Shown here piece by piece: positions 45,504 through 56,665 of a DNA stretch of 64,000 nucleotides. A program made the position numbers and the translations under genes. Numbering within the stretch: position 1 is the stretch's first letter; every line of letters starts with the position of its first letter. The stretch is from positions 151,477,001 to 151,541,000 of the forward strand of contig CM032229.1 in the NCBI GenBank assembly GCA_019009955.1, given 5' to 3'. Below the pieces are notes generated by a model, which was given only the letters and a program-made list of their open reading frames with translations, was not told the DNA's origin and made no database searches. Origin of the DNA: Riptortus pedestris. Taxonomy: Eukaryota > Arthropoda > Insecta > Hemiptera > Alydidae.

Positions 45504-45914
45504 ACCGGAAAGAGTCATATTTTATATACACAGACGCATCCAAAACAGACTATGGTACTGGGATAGCTGCAGTTGTAGTAGACAATACTGTGCACACAAA
45601 ACTAGATGACTACAATGCAATATACACGGCAGAATTACAGGCTATACTCTTAGGACTAACGAACATCTCAACTACTAAAAGAGACATAGTCATTTGTACA
45701 GACTCATTAAGTTCAATAAAGTCACTTGAAGACATGTACTATGTACTCCACCAATCCTCTTATTATTGAAATTTTTAACAATATTCGTATACTAAAAAAA
45801 CACATTACTATTCATTGGTTACCAGGCTATGTGGGCATATCTCAAAGTGATATAGTAGAAAAAGCAGCCAAACAATCAACTCAACTTGAACAAATAGAGT
45901 TTTTCTTTTAGTTT
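45482..45914 (+). pseudogene. LINE RNase H domain, frameshifted
   Basis: The first frame reads SYFIYTDASKTDYGTGIAA, IYTAELQAILLGLTNI and IVICTDSLSSIKSLEDMY, giving D, E, D of the catalytic set. After a shift near 45740 a second frame reads NPLIIEIFNNIRILKKH, TIHWLPGYVGISQSDIVEKA and stops at 45911. The C-terminal zinc motif is absent. WLPG..GI.QS links it to the 18.2-kb relic. Confidence 0.8.
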
Positions 45915-46225
45915 TTTTTGTTTTTTTCTTACGTTGTAAATATAGTAACAATTTATATTTAGTTGTGTCCACTCTATTTATTTTATACATTTGTAAATGT
46001 TAGCTGTTTAAAAATTTTAATATTTATTTAATTTTGTGAAATTATATTTTAGCATGTTAAAAATAGCAATTTTAGTGGCATGCTTCTACCTATTTTGTAC
46101 GTTGATAACATTTAGCATTGTAAAATTTGTAATATTTATTTAATTTTGTAAAATTATATTCAAATATGTCAAAAGATGAATCGCCATTGTAGTGGCTTCT
46201 CAAATAAATAAATAATAAATAATTG

Positions 46226-47540
46226 ACCGTCATTGCTGCCTCCTCGTCGAGTACATTAGTGCATCATCACTAACTGATCGTCGAGTGCAAATGGCAGTCA
46301 TAATTACCTGATCACCCAATGCACTTGACTGTTACTACTGGTCGGTTGGCTAGTACACGTTGTCCATCATCGTCGAGTACATTAGTGCATCATCACTAAC
46401 TGATCGTCGAGTGCAAATGGCAGTCATAATTACCTGATCACCCAATGCACTTGACTGTTACTACTGGTCGGTTTGCTAGTACACGTTGTCCATCATCGTC
46501 GAGTACATTAGTGCATCATCACTAACTGATCGTCGAGTGCAAATGGCAGTCATAATTACCTGATCACCCAATGCACTTGACTGTTACTACTGGTCGGTTT
46601 GCTAGTACACGTTGTCCATCATCGTCGAGTACATTAGTGCATCATCACTAACTGATCGTCGAGTGCAAATGGCAGTCATAATTACCTGATCACCCAATGC
46701 ACTTGACTGTTACTACTGGTCGGTTTGCTAGTACACGTTGTCCATCATCGTCGAGTACATTAGTGCATCATCCCTAACTGATTGTCGATTGCAAATGTCA
46801 GTTATAATTACCTGATCACCCAATGCACTTGACTGTTACTACTGGTCGGTTTGCTAGTACACGTTGTCCATCATCGTCGAGTACATTAGTGCATCATCCC
46901 TAACTGATTGTCGATTGCAAATGTCAGTTATAATTACCTGATCACCCAATGCACTTGACTGTTACTACTGGTCGGTTTGCTAGTACACGTTGTCCATCAT
47001 CGTCGAGTACATTAGTGCATCATCACTAACTGATCGTCGAGTGCAAATGGTAGTCATAATTACCTGATCACCCAATGCACTTGACTGTTACTACTGGTCG
47101 GTTTGCTAGTACACGTTGTCCATCATCGTCGAGTACATTAGTGCATCATCACTAACTGATCGTCGAGTGCAAATGGTAGTCATAATTACCTGATCACCCA
47201 ATGCACTTGACTGTTACTACTGGTCGGTTTGCTAGTACACGTTGTCCATCATCGTCGAGTACATTAGTGCATCATCACTAACTGATCGTCGAGTGCAAAT
47301 GACAGTCATAATTACCTGATCACCCAATGCACTTGGCTGTTACTACTGGTCGGTTTGCTAGTACACGTTGTTCATAATCGTTTAGTACCCTTGACCGTCA
47401 CCTCCGGTTGATCGTCAAGTGCAATTGACCATCATAACTTGCTGATCGTCTAGTTCACTTGATCTTCATTATTGGCTGATGTACCGTCATTACTGGCTCA
47501 CCCTCGCGAAGTTCCCGACATCACCATCGTGACTGTACTT
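46226..47540 (+). repeat. 126-bp higher-order satellite, about 9 units with degenerate right edge
   Basis: GTCGAGTACATTAGTGCATC recurs at 46246, 46372, 46498, 46624, 46750, 46876, 47002, 47128 and 47254, an exact 126-bp period. Each unit divides into four related sub-blocks of about 34, 34, 31 and 27 bp beginning GTCGAGTACA, GTCGAGTGCA, ACCCAATGCA and GTTTGCTAG. From about 47380 to 47540 only degenerate blocks of 30-35 bp remain (ATCGTCAAGTGCAATTGACC). The array starts right at the tail of the LINE. Confidence 0.93.
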
Positions 47541-48417
47541 CCTTAGCGTGGGTATAGCAGTATTGAACTGGTAATCTTCCCACATGTTGCAACAACAGTA
47601 TCAAAAACTAGTATCTGAGATTTTTATGTCAATGTTTGATATCGAAGGAGAAACTTAAAATTTTTTTCTACAAGAAATGCATTTAAAGAAGTCAAAACAT
47701 CATTTTCATGAGTTGACCAATATTCTAGATACATCTAATCTGATGAAATTTTCACATCGCAAATTACTAACATCAACTGCTGTAAAGCAGGAACTTGGAG
47801 GTAACGTAGAAATTCAAAGCTAGTTCGCTCTGAGTAGCCTTAACATCAGGGCAAGATGCTCGGTTCATCATTATCTCGTATTAGAACATCAAGGGGAGAA
47901 AACCCGCTCCCATCCCTGGGGCTCTATTTAGATTATAAACAAATATCTGGCCACGCTCAACATCAAGGGCTGTGTGCCGAAACTCGGAAATGTGTTATTA
48001 ATCAAATATCTTAACGAAGCCATTTGATATTTAGATCAAACGGCTTTGATTACAAGGTATGATATTCATCAACGGGATTGCTCCAAAGTGTTATTTGATC
48101 GTGTGAGGATTCGGATATTTTATTCTAGCCGATACTTTCACCAGTTTTGCAATATTAGAAATGAAAGTGGGAAGTCGAGGAAAAAAAAAATGTTGAAACA
48201 TTTGTTGCGGTTAGATCAGGGAAAAGTTTTGCGTTAAGTCCTGACAGTGGGGAAAAATCCAAAAAACAGGTGCTTTGTTGTAAAACAAATTCTAGCCAAG
48301 TAGGTATTTCTTTTACCAAGTTAAAGACACCTTTAATAAGACCCCTTACATTAACAACGTTTTATAATAATAGTAATAATAATTAGTTTTCTTAAATAAT
48401 ATGATCATAATTAAAAA
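47541..48417. other. No recognised feature
   Basis: No window-level repeat and no convincing coding signal. The 48046-48237 open frame has no known motif. Confidence 0.45.
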
Positions 48418-48637
48418 TTATTTATTAACGTCCACTTTTTTGCAATTAAGGCTAATTGGGACGGGTTGTCTACAGGTTACCAACCTTTTCTAGCCAGGGT
48501 GGGACTAAGGATTTTATTTAATGAATTCCGTCACTAAATAAATTCCTATTGCCCGGGCGGGAATCGAACTCGCCACTCTAGGTTTACCATGTGAGATTAC
48601 AGTCAACGCTTTAACTCACATGGCTAACCTGAGCCCA
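48418..48637 (-). mobile_element. SINE copy, reverse strand, well preserved
   Basis: TTATTAACGTCCACTTTTTT, GGGACGGGTTGTCTACAGGT, the B-box complement CGGGAATCGAACTCGCC and ATGGCTAACCTGAGCCC run tail to head over about 220 bp. Confidence 0.8.
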
Positions 48638-48909
48638 TGATTATAATTAACGAATAATTGATTACACTGTGAATGAAAAACAACTTGAATTGGACGAAAT
48701 AATATCAAATCATTCATTTAGCTACTACTGGTCACCTGCTTCAGAGATAAAACATACTATTGTGTATTACAAAAAAAATACTGTTACATAAAGTACATTA
48801 TTGTACTTAAAAAACACTAATATTGATAAACTCAAATATCTATATAAATTAGGATTTTCAGAAATCATGATCATTAAGAAACTGGAGTTTTAAATATTTC
48901 ATGTGGGAG

Positions 48910-49130
48910 CTTAGGTGCGTGTACATGCAATACACAACTAACTATCAAACACCTACTTACAGGCTGCAGACTAATATCCGACAAGAACTTACCCACCAAC
49001 CTATCAGAACTACTACAGCCCATACATCGCGACTATCATGAAACACCTCCAACAGAGCTTAACATAAAGAATTAGAATCTGCTACCATTAATATAGACTG
49101 GAGAAAATGTAAACGTGCCTTACGACCTAC
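48910..49130 (+). pseudogene. LINE ORF2 C-terminal zinc-motif fragment
   Basis: One frame reads ACTCNTQLTIKHLLTGCRLI then SDKNLPTNLSELL and ends in a stop after TELNIKN near 49074. C-x-C-N...L-T-I-K-H-L-L-T-x-C closely matches the CNCRLTIKYILTDC block at 18.5 kb, so it is the same LINE family. Nothing upstream of the motif remains. Confidence 0.65.
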
Positions 49131-49179
49131 GACTAAAAATATTTTTCTTTTATTATAAGGTGGCTATACCTACTTTTAG

Positions 49180-49212
49180 TTTTAGCAGATTTCCCCTAAG
49201 GGAAATCAGTTA
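49180..49212 (-). repeat. Solo family H 3' hairpin
   Basis: TTTTAGCAGATTTCCCCTAA then GGGAAATCAG is the complete 3' hairpin in reverse, with no other family H sequence next to it. Confidence 0.7.
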
Positions 49213-49507
49213 TAATATGAGAAGTGTGAATCGCTAAAATTGCGACACACCTAAATAAATAAATTGGATAGAATAGACTCCAGAAATTATTATGAGATTA
49301 ATACTTTATTTATCTATTTACATAATATGTCGTAACAATGACAGGAAGAAAAACACATTATTCAATTATATTGATACACAACTCCATATACAATTATAAA
49401 TTCGTTAGTGGTATTTACATCATCTTACACATGTATACACTCTTGTATTGTTTTACACTTTCTAAAGAAAATATATTATCAATAAAATATACTAATACTA
49501 ATACTAA

Positions 49508-49712
49508 TGTGGGAGCTTAGGTTAGCCATGTGAGTTAAACTGTCGACCTTACCCTCACATGGTAAACCTAGAGTGGCAAGTTCGATTCCCACCCTGGGCA
49601 ATAGGAGTTTATTTAGTAACGGAATTTACTAAAGATAATCCTTTGTCCCACACTGGCTAAAAAAGGGTGGTAACCTGTAGATTAGCCTTAGTTACAAAAA
49701 GTGGACGCGTAA
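49508..49712 (+). mobile_element. SINE copy
   Basis: GTGGGAGCTTAGGTTAGCCA, AAGTTCGATTCCCACCC and AAAAAGTGGACG identify the family. A short internal deletion removes the CCCGTCCC segment, and the tail is lost. Confidence 0.75.
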
Positions 49713-49719
49713 TTTTTAC

Positions 49720-49865
49720 GAGTGTCCATCGATATAACCCAGGAGATGATTGAAAAGTGGTCCGTTCAACACTGGGTATGTGTGTCTGTCAACGCTCGAG
49801 CAGCCGCCATATTTGTTTGAGCGATACCAAATTCCACATCTAAACGTTTTATGTGAAACTAGATA
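49720..49865 (-). mobile_element. Family H fragment, reverse strand
   Basis: GTGTCCATCGATATAACCCA then GGAGATGA, TCTGTCAACGCTCGAGC and CTAAACGTTTTATGTGAAA are the 3' half of family H in reverse. The microsatellite slot is reduced to GTATGTGTG. Confidence 0.62.
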
Positions 49866-49939
49866 ATAAACTATAAAGTTTATCAAAAATATAGATATGC
49901 ATGTAGCAAAATTACCTTAGAATGTAAAGTTGATTGAGA

Positions 49940-50270
49940 GAAATCAGAATTATAATTCAATATATTTACCTTACATAGACTCGCAAATTAAATCTCGTTT
50001 GAGTTTAACTTTAATTGATATGTTTCATGTTTTTTTTTTTTTATTTTACCTTTCTTTTTCATTTCATTTATTAATTTTATTTGTAATTATCCTACTAATT
50101 TCTATATTATTATTTTTTTATATTATATTTGATTAGATGGTTGATTAACGTGTATATATTGTAAAATAAAAATGTATTTAAACATTATCACACATGTAAT
50201 ATTCCATGTGGCAATGGAACATGTAATCAAATAAATAACTTCTCATAGGGTTACTATGAGGATAAAAAAA
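49940..50270 (+). mobile_element. LINE 3' UTR fragment
   Basis: This segment is the reverse complement of 12650-13010. Shared blocks include AATTCAATATATTTACCTTA, CATGTGGCAATGGAACATG and AGGGTTACTATGAGG. It ends near AATCAAATAAATAAC, a LINE-like tail. It has no coding capacity of its own. Confidence 0.6.
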
Positions 50271-50284
50271 ACTAGAGATCAAGC

Positions 50285-50700
50285 ATCCTATGATGGAATC
50301 GGACCAATCGTGGATTGAAAAACTACATTGGAACTATCTTGTTATAGTTGCAATTTTTTATAAATGCTGCTATATACGTTTCTTCGCTATCTTATTATTA
50401 ACATGCATTTTTTTTTAAATTTCAGTCATCAGTAAACACCTCTACTACTCATGTCATATTAATAATAAGCTGTTATATGAGGGAATAAATGGAAAATTAG
50501 AAATCTCCGTTATTGTGAGTCAAATAAAAAATTATTAAAGAACCAATCTTGTTGAACTGTTTATGTTCTCCAATTGTTGTCCTATATAATAATTGTTGTT
50601 AGTAATTCAACTATTAAGCGAGTTACGTTCCATTCTTTGTTATTTTTATTACTTGTTTTTGTTTCCCAGTCCCACGCCCCCACCTCTAAGAGGAGCCAAG
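50285..50700 (-). mobile_element. Family H variant fragments, reverse strand
   Basis: GGAATCGGACCAATCG, ATTAACATGCATTTTTTTTT then TCAGTCATCAGTAAACACC, and AAGAACCAATCTTGTTGAAC then CTCCAATTGTTGTCCTAT match the variant interior seen at 7161-7748 and 37060. It seems to be two overlapping partial copies in the same direction. Confidence 0.5.
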
Positions 50701-51727
50701 TCGCCATCGTTGCAGAGCGATAAATAAAACAATTAAGTAAATTATACTTAATTTTTTGTTTTCAGTATTCTACTCGTCGGATTTCACAATACATTTCGAA
50801 TGTGTTTGTTTTCAGATGATACACTCAATACTATATTGTTCAGATTCGCTTGTAGATATGGAGGTACAAATCCAGTAGCATCATATTTTTGGATGCATAT
50901 GGCGTATTGGCACGCCATATCCTTTCAGTGGGTTGCTCAGCTTATTAATTCATAGCGATGCAATGGCAATAAACATAAAAACGACATATGCACGACGAGA
51001 AAAGAGTTGGTGGAGATCTTTTTTTTGTATGTTGGACACAGAAGCCAAATCCTTTTATTGAGAATTTATCGTGTTCCTGAAAGGCTATTAGTTGGCAACG
51101 CGGAGAGGAATACATCCATATCTGGAGCATGGGACAAGGGAACTCACAATTAATGTTGCTCATAATGGCCTCTAAAAATGAATGAACATTTTGCTCATAT
51201 TTCCTTGTAGCAGCTCTAACCCAATAAAGCTGGCATACACCACAAATCATTTAATTAATATACAAGGACGTAAACCACAAAGAAACTACAGCATGTATAC
51301 ATATATTCAGCGGTCTCGAGAAAAAATGACTTCACTACGTTTTTATTTTATTTTTTCTAAGATATAAATTCATTTAATAAAATTTTATAAAATCAAATGT
51401 ATCTATTTTACAATAAAAATATATTTTTCATGTTCTCGAAGCCTTGTAAAAAGGCCATTTAACTAAACGAAATTAAGTATTCGAACATTTTTAAAAAAAT
51501 GTGATAAGTAATAACGAAATCCCAGACAGTTGAGTTAAAATGTGTATTTCATATCGTGAGTTATAAGCTGTTTTGTAAATAATTGTTGTGGTGGTTTTGT
51601 AGTTGTATCTACAGGGTGGTATTGGTAGCTGTTCTCACGAGAAGGAAGTTCCAACGATAATTGGAAAGAAGAGGGTCACTAGTGGTATCTTGTTGCCTTC
51701 TCCATAAGGCTATCTAGCAATAAAGAA
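50701..51727. other. No recognised feature
   Basis: A minus-strand open frame (50945-51250) has no known motif. There is no repeat of the window's families. Confidence 0.4.
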
Positions 51728-52226
51728 AGTCCGTCATGCAGAGGCTGCGTAAGCTAAGCAGATTTCTCACGTGAAGTTTTACACTAGAGAAATCTGCATA
51801 CTAGTAACAGTAGTAGTAACGAGTCTCTAAACCAATTTCACGAGAGCAGAACAGCTACCGAAACGGCCGAACTATCTTTCAGCTGAAACTCGAATAGAAC
51901 TGACATCAGCCGATCTGCACATACTTAGTAAAAACGCAAATAGCTCGGTTAATATCAAGAAAGAGAATAAATGTATAACAATATTTATAGTATATTTAAT
52001 TTGCTATAAGATAGGTTCTATACATGTTTTCGACCCGACGTATAGTAACGGAGATATTTCGGATTTTTGATATTCCCCACCTCTAAACCCCCCTTCCACT
52101 GGTCCGATTTCAGCCATTAACAAACTCGATCTTTCATTTTACATAAAACGATTAAATAGCAAGTTTGCGATCAACAAAACAATAATCTTAAACAAAAATT
52201 ACGACCGCTAGAGTGTTAACATCCAA

Positions 52227-52282
<56 letters not shown>

Positions 52283-52396
52283 TGAATAGATGTCATTTTC
52301 GTCATATTTTGGGTAGGATTGATGGACATTTGAGGAAATGTTTCAAAAATCGCGTCATGAGTACGATTTTAATAGCTGATTTCCCTTAAGGGAAGC
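51728..52396 (+). mobile_element. Family H copy
   Basis: It starts AGTCCGTCATGCAGAGGCTG and contains the inner motif AAGCAGATTTCTCACGTGAAG and the extra TACTAGTAACAGTAGTAGTA segment shared with 26.8 kb. The (TA)n tract is at 52231-52279. It ends GATTTCCCTTAAGGGAAGC, then diverges before the usual CTAAAA. Confidence 0.8.
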
Positions 52397-52703
52397 TATA
52401 GCTGGCGGGAAGCTTGATCTGATTCATAAACAGAGAGGAATATATTAGAGATAAAAAGATTAATGTATACATTACCATTTTACATTTCACCCTAAAAATG
52501 GCCAAAGCTAACAATTCTCTTAGTCGGATTTCAAAATGTACATAGTTTGACAAAGTATGATTTTGACGTTTAAATATGGATGATGAAATAAATTTTGAAA
52601 TTAAATAAATGGAGTTAACAGTTTAAAATTTGTGTTATATATTGATTAAAATCTCGATAAATAATTCTCTTATAAGAAATTTAATAAATAATTATAATTA
52701 TAA

Positions 52704-52795
52704 ATCTGGATCAAAGAAAGGCCTAGTCCTCTATTAGTGTTTTAATTTATGTAAAGTGCACTTTCAGAGTCAGCGCTCCATCGACAGTGCCTGCT
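52704..52795 (+). mobile_element. Partial copy of the 35.3-kb MITE
   Basis: GGATCAAAGAAAGGCCTAGT, CCTCTATTAGTGTTTTAATT and AGTGCACTTTCAGAGTCAGC match one arm of the element at 35294-35532. The other arm is missing. Confidence 0.68.
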
Positions 52796-52986
52796 TACAA
52801 ACAAAACCATAAGACTAAATAACAAACAAAGCATGGTAAATAGTGTAAAAACAGTCATAAAATATATACAGGATATAGAAAATTTAAAAAATATTCAACC
52901 AATAAAATTAAAAACGATAAACGTGCATCTAATTAATAATAATTATAAAAGTTACAACTGCCTATTACAATTTTTTTTTTGGGTGG

Positions 52987-53221
52987 GGGGTCAGGTTGAC
53001 CATGTGGATCAAAGCTTTTGCCTTAATCTCACATGGTAATCCTAGAGTGGCGGATTCCATTCCCGTCTGAACAGTAGGAATTATTTAGTGAAGAACTCAT
53101 TAAATAAAATCGGTTAGTCTACCCTGGCTAGAAAAGGGTGGTAACCTGTAGCTAACCCGTCCCAATTAGCCATAGTACAAAAAAGTGGACGTTAATAAAT
53201 TTTAATAAATAAAATAAAAAT
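52987..53221 (+). mobile_element. SINE copy
   Basis: GGGGTCAGGTTGACCATGTG, ACCCTGGCTAGAAAAGGGTG and AAGTGGACGTTAATAAATTT, then an AATAAATAAAATAAAAAT tail. The B box is altered (GGATTCCATTCCCGTC). Confidence 0.75.
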
Positions 53222-54046
53222 TTGGGGACCAGTATTTTTTTTTTTTTAAAAAAAAAGCTTTTATCGTTTATTATAAAAAAAAAAAAAAAAAAAAAAAAAT
53301 CTCACAAGATTGAGACCAACGCCCCAAAACATCTGGCTGGATAAAATAAGGCAACATTATTTCAAAATAACACATATATAGCTTTGGCTAGTGTTTAGAT
53401 CGAAAATAAAATATCGAAACAGAGAAACTGTTTTTTTCTTCTCTTTTTTCGTTTCTTTTTAGGTTACCATTCTACCAGCTGTTCTTCAACATGTAATCAA
53501 TGGATCACGATAGACATGAAACTACCGAAACAGTTGGAGTGAGCAAGATTTCCGTTGGATTTCACGAACCGAGGGCCTTCCATATATCACGTGATCAGCT
53601 GTAATTTTCATCCGCAGCAACCCCCTCGGCGAGGTTGTCCTGTTGACATGCAATTTTAACTGGCGTTACTTAACTCTCTGCTCAACTAATGCTTGTTTTT
53701 TCCTTCTTTTTTTTTTGAATAACTCTCTTTTCCTTATGATGTTCTCTTGGTAGAATTGAGAACTCCCCTTTGAAGCAGGAAATTATTTTGTAACATGAAT
53801 TATTTATTTTGAAATTATTAAATATTATATCTTGAACTTCAAATACTCTTTGTGTTGCGTATCTGTTGTTTTTAGCAGATGATGCTATATTGCCTACTTT
53901 GGAAAATTTATTTAGGGCAAGTAGCAACGAAAGTCTCAATATTCTCACACTATAAATTCAAACGTTTATACTGATGAACGAATTATATTCTTTTCACAAT
54001 AGTGTTGTTGTAAGTGAAGAACACTGACTACTTGGAGAGAAGAAAA
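53222..54046. other. No gene; poly-T/poly-A tracts and a non-repeat GC-richer patch
   Basis: T and A runs occupy 53236-53300. Bases about 53490-53660 are less AT-rich and recur nowhere in the window, including ATATCACGTGATCAGCTG (CACGTG and CAGCTG E-box-like words). No coding signal. Confidence 0.4.
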
Positions 54047-54483
54047 TTCCGTCACGCAGGGGCTGCGTAAACTAAGCAGATTTCCCACGTGAAGCTTTAC
54101 AACAGAGAAATTTCATGAGAGCCGAGCCAGTCAAGGAAACGGCCGAACTAGCTTTTGGCGGGAAAGTAACTCTCGTCCGTTAGGCGCCGAGATTTAATAA
54201 AAATGCAAAGATCTCGGTTAATATTCAAGATATAGAAAAAATGTATATAACAATATTTATAGTAACTTTAATTCCCAATATAAATGGGTTCTGTAAAATC
54301 TTTCAATCCGACGTATAGTAACGGAGATATTTCGAGTTTTCGAAAATCCTCCCCTCTAAACCCCCCCTCCTACTGGTCCGATTTCAGCCGTTAACGAACT
54401 TGATCTATCTTTTTACATAATACGTCTAAATATCGAATTTGGTAACGATTAAACATAAATTGCGACCGCTCGAGCGGTAACAG

Positions 54484-54547
<64 letters not shown>

Positions 54548-54670
54548 TTGAACGGACCTCAGTTTCGTCATCTACTAGGTCGGATCGATGAACATTTGAA
54601 GAAAAAGTTCGAAAATTCCATCATGAGTACAACCTCAATAGCTGATTCCCCTTAAGGGAAATCTGCTAAA
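54047..54670 (+). mobile_element. Family H copy, near full length
   Basis: It starts TTCCGTCACGCAGGGGCTGC, has AAGCAGATTTCCCACGTGAAG, the block CCCCTCTAAACCCCCCCTCC and a (TA)n tract at about 54489-54543. It ends GATTCCCCTTAAGGGAAATC then TGCTAAAA. Confidence 0.83.
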
Positions 54671-55362
54671 ACGCGCAATTCATCAGAAGCTTGGTTTCAA
54701 ATTAAGCTTAGAATTTTCTAATTCTGACTATTACACTGACACTAAATGTGTTACCCATCGTTGATGCGTACAAATAGAAATGGTTTCCCGTGTAAATCGA
54801 AAGTTTGGATTAATTAATGAAGAAATCATCCCGTTTTTTCATCACGTAACAGAAAAATCCTGCAACATTTGCAATAACTGTACAGTCATTCGATTTTGAT
54901 ACCTATAAAGTAAAATGTGGCATATTGTACTATATAAATTTATAATGGTATCCGTTGAAAGATAAATATTTGGTTAACTAAGCTCAGGCCCTATGTTTTC
55001 CCGAAATTGCCGTAGTATTGCTTTGCGCGTGAGGCATGGAATGACTATTGAACGAATATTGACTAAATAAACCAAGTGGAAATTTAATAAGGTAATTCCA
55101 AGTAAACCCACATTCCGAAGAGTAGGAGAAAGACATAAAATAGCGCATGGTGATCGAATTCATTTCCTAAATAAATATTATAAAATTTCACAATCTAATT
55201 GAGGCATTCATATACTAATCAATTCCATTTTGTGACAGGAAGCTGGAAATCAGAATTTTGAGTCTTAAATTTAAGCAGCGTATTAGGGCTGAAAAATACA
55301 TTTTAAAGACAATGTGATCGTCACGTCTTTCTGGCCAAATCTTGAGGATGGAAGTATAAAAC
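54671..55362. other. No recognised feature
   Basis: AT-rich, no repeat or coding signal. Confidence 0.45.
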
Positions 55363-55499
55363 GTCCGCCACACAGGGGCTGCGTAAACTAAGCAGATTTC
55401 CCACGTCTAGGGTCGATGGACAATTGAAGAAATTTTTCGAAAATCGCATCATGAGTATAACCTCAATAGATGATTATCCTGAAGGGAAATCTGCTAAAA
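55363..55499 (+). mobile_element. Minimal 137-bp family H derivative
   Basis: The 5' end GTCCGCCACACAGGGGCTGC with AAGCAGATTTCCCACGTC is fused directly to the 3' end GGGTCGATGGACAATTGAAG, ending GATTATCCTGAAGGGAAATC then TGCTAAAA. Both presumed terminal signals are kept and about 500 bp between them is gone. Confidence 0.8.
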
Positions 55500-55937
55500 T
55501 CGAACATATTAACAATACCCATTCCCTTAAATCATATGCAAAACATTTTTCATTATGAGAGTTATAAACACGTAACATTATCACAGCCCAAAAGGTACAG
55601 TCTTTGGCTATTTTCTTCCTGTTAATGGAAAGAGGTGGAGAAATCTGGGAGAGAACTAGAGCAGTTTTCGAAGAGGGCGCTTAACTAAAAAAAATTAGGC
55701 AGAGAAGTCTTAGAATCTTAGAAAAGCTCACCACTCTAGGGATGCGTCAACCAAGCGCATTTCTCAAGAGCTGTAATAAAATTACGAAATTCCAAGTTTA
55801 ATTCTCAATTCCTCCTTTAATTAGAATACTAAGACTTGAAATGTGTGCACTAAATTTTTATCTTCAAGTAGATAAGATTGACCATAGATGTACCCTCAGA
55901 AAACCTGCTCAGAAGCGTCATAGCGCATATAATTATA
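55500..55937. other. No recognised feature
   Basis: No repeat or coding signal. Confidence 0.45.
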
Positions 55938-56665
55938 CAGGGTAATTCAAAAAGAATGAACTGATTTCAAAGCTTTGTGGTGCTTTACATCAACATCTCA
56001 GCAGAACTCGTTGAATGCCATTACAAAGAGCGTAGTTCTAAATTTCAAATGGTTGCCGGTAGTGTGCTCTATCGATACTTCTCTAGTTCTCTGTCGTAAT
56101 CTCTACTCACAGCAGTTCAATGGCTACACCTGAACAAAAATCGTTCTCTGCTATTGAGTTCGCGAAGACCAATTCACAGTGCAACGTGCTTTCCGTAGGA
56201 GATTCAACAGGCCCTGCAGTACAGGCCCTCTGCCAAGAACATCCGACGTTGGTTCGTACAGTTAGGGGACTCTGGATGTTTCTTCACGAGAAAATGTAAG
56301 AAGAATCCAAGAGGCGTTTCAGCGGAGCCCACGCAAGTCCATATCTACAGCTAGCCGTGAGCTTGAGATGAGCCGTACCACTATCTGGCGTTTCTACACA
56401 TGAAACCATACAGACTGCAGCTGGTTCAGGCACTGAAACGCGCTGACAAAGCAAAACGGATGGAATGCAACAGCTTTGGCAGGAGTTCTCCTATCGCATT
56501 GATGTGGTCCGTGCTGCAGGTGGTGGCCATATTGAACATTTGTGAGAGGTAATAAAACTTCAACACCGGTTAAATACATGCGCCTTATTTAAATCTTGTA
56601 TTACTGTCAGTTAATAGGATATAGCTTAATGAAATCGGTTCATTCTTTTTGAAAGAATAAACCTA
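55938..56665 (+). mobile_element. mariner-type transposon relic
   Basis: The left terminus CAGGGTAATTCAAAAAGAAT follows TA (55936-55937). The right terminus contains CGGTTCATTCTTTTTGAA, its inverted copy, with an eroded outer edge. At about 730 bp it is internally deleted. The centre holds a decayed transposase, and the 3' region matches the MITE at 37144 in reverse. Confidence 0.8.
56120..56543 (+). pseudogene. mariner-like transposase, decayed and internally deleted
   Basis: The reading starts MATPEQKSFSAIEFAK and, in shifting frames, includes VQRAFRRRFNRPC, RLWMFLHEKM, RRIQEAFQRSPRKS, TASRELEMSRTTIWRFL and MKPYRLQLVQALKRADKAK. It ends EFSYRIDVVRAAGGGHIEHL and a stop. This matches the N-terminal domain and HTH of arthropod mariner-like transposases that begin MATP..., and their C-terminal R-x-D-x-x-R-x-x-x-G-x-H-I-E-H-L. 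Several frameshifts are present, and the DDE catalytic core between the two parts is deleted. The protein would have bound the terminal repeats and cut the DNA. Confidence 0.72.

Larger units (their letters stand above)
42841..46222 (+). mobile_element. Large LINE copy (RT, linker, RNase H, 3' UTR) with a nested LINE
   Basis: In order: RT (42901-43735), a foreign 1-kb insertion, the rest of the RT C-terminal region (44773-45503), RNase H (45482-45914) and an AT-rich 3' UTR. The 3' UTR contains a tandem duplication of about 120 bp: AATATTTATTTAATTTTGT and TAGTGGC phrases occur twice, near 46015-46085 and 46130-46200. The tail is AAATAAATAAATAATAAATA. The endonuclease and ORF1 are missing, so it is 5'-truncated. 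Confidence 0.85.

Noticed and set aside
46226..47380. CRISPR-like or rRNA-spacer-like array
   Set aside because: There are no unique spacers and the 126-bp units are contiguous. No rRNA sequence is nearby.
49930..50136. Hydrophobic small protein
   Set aside because: It falls in the LINE 3' UTR shared with 12650-13010 in reverse. The hydrophobicity comes from T-rich sequence.
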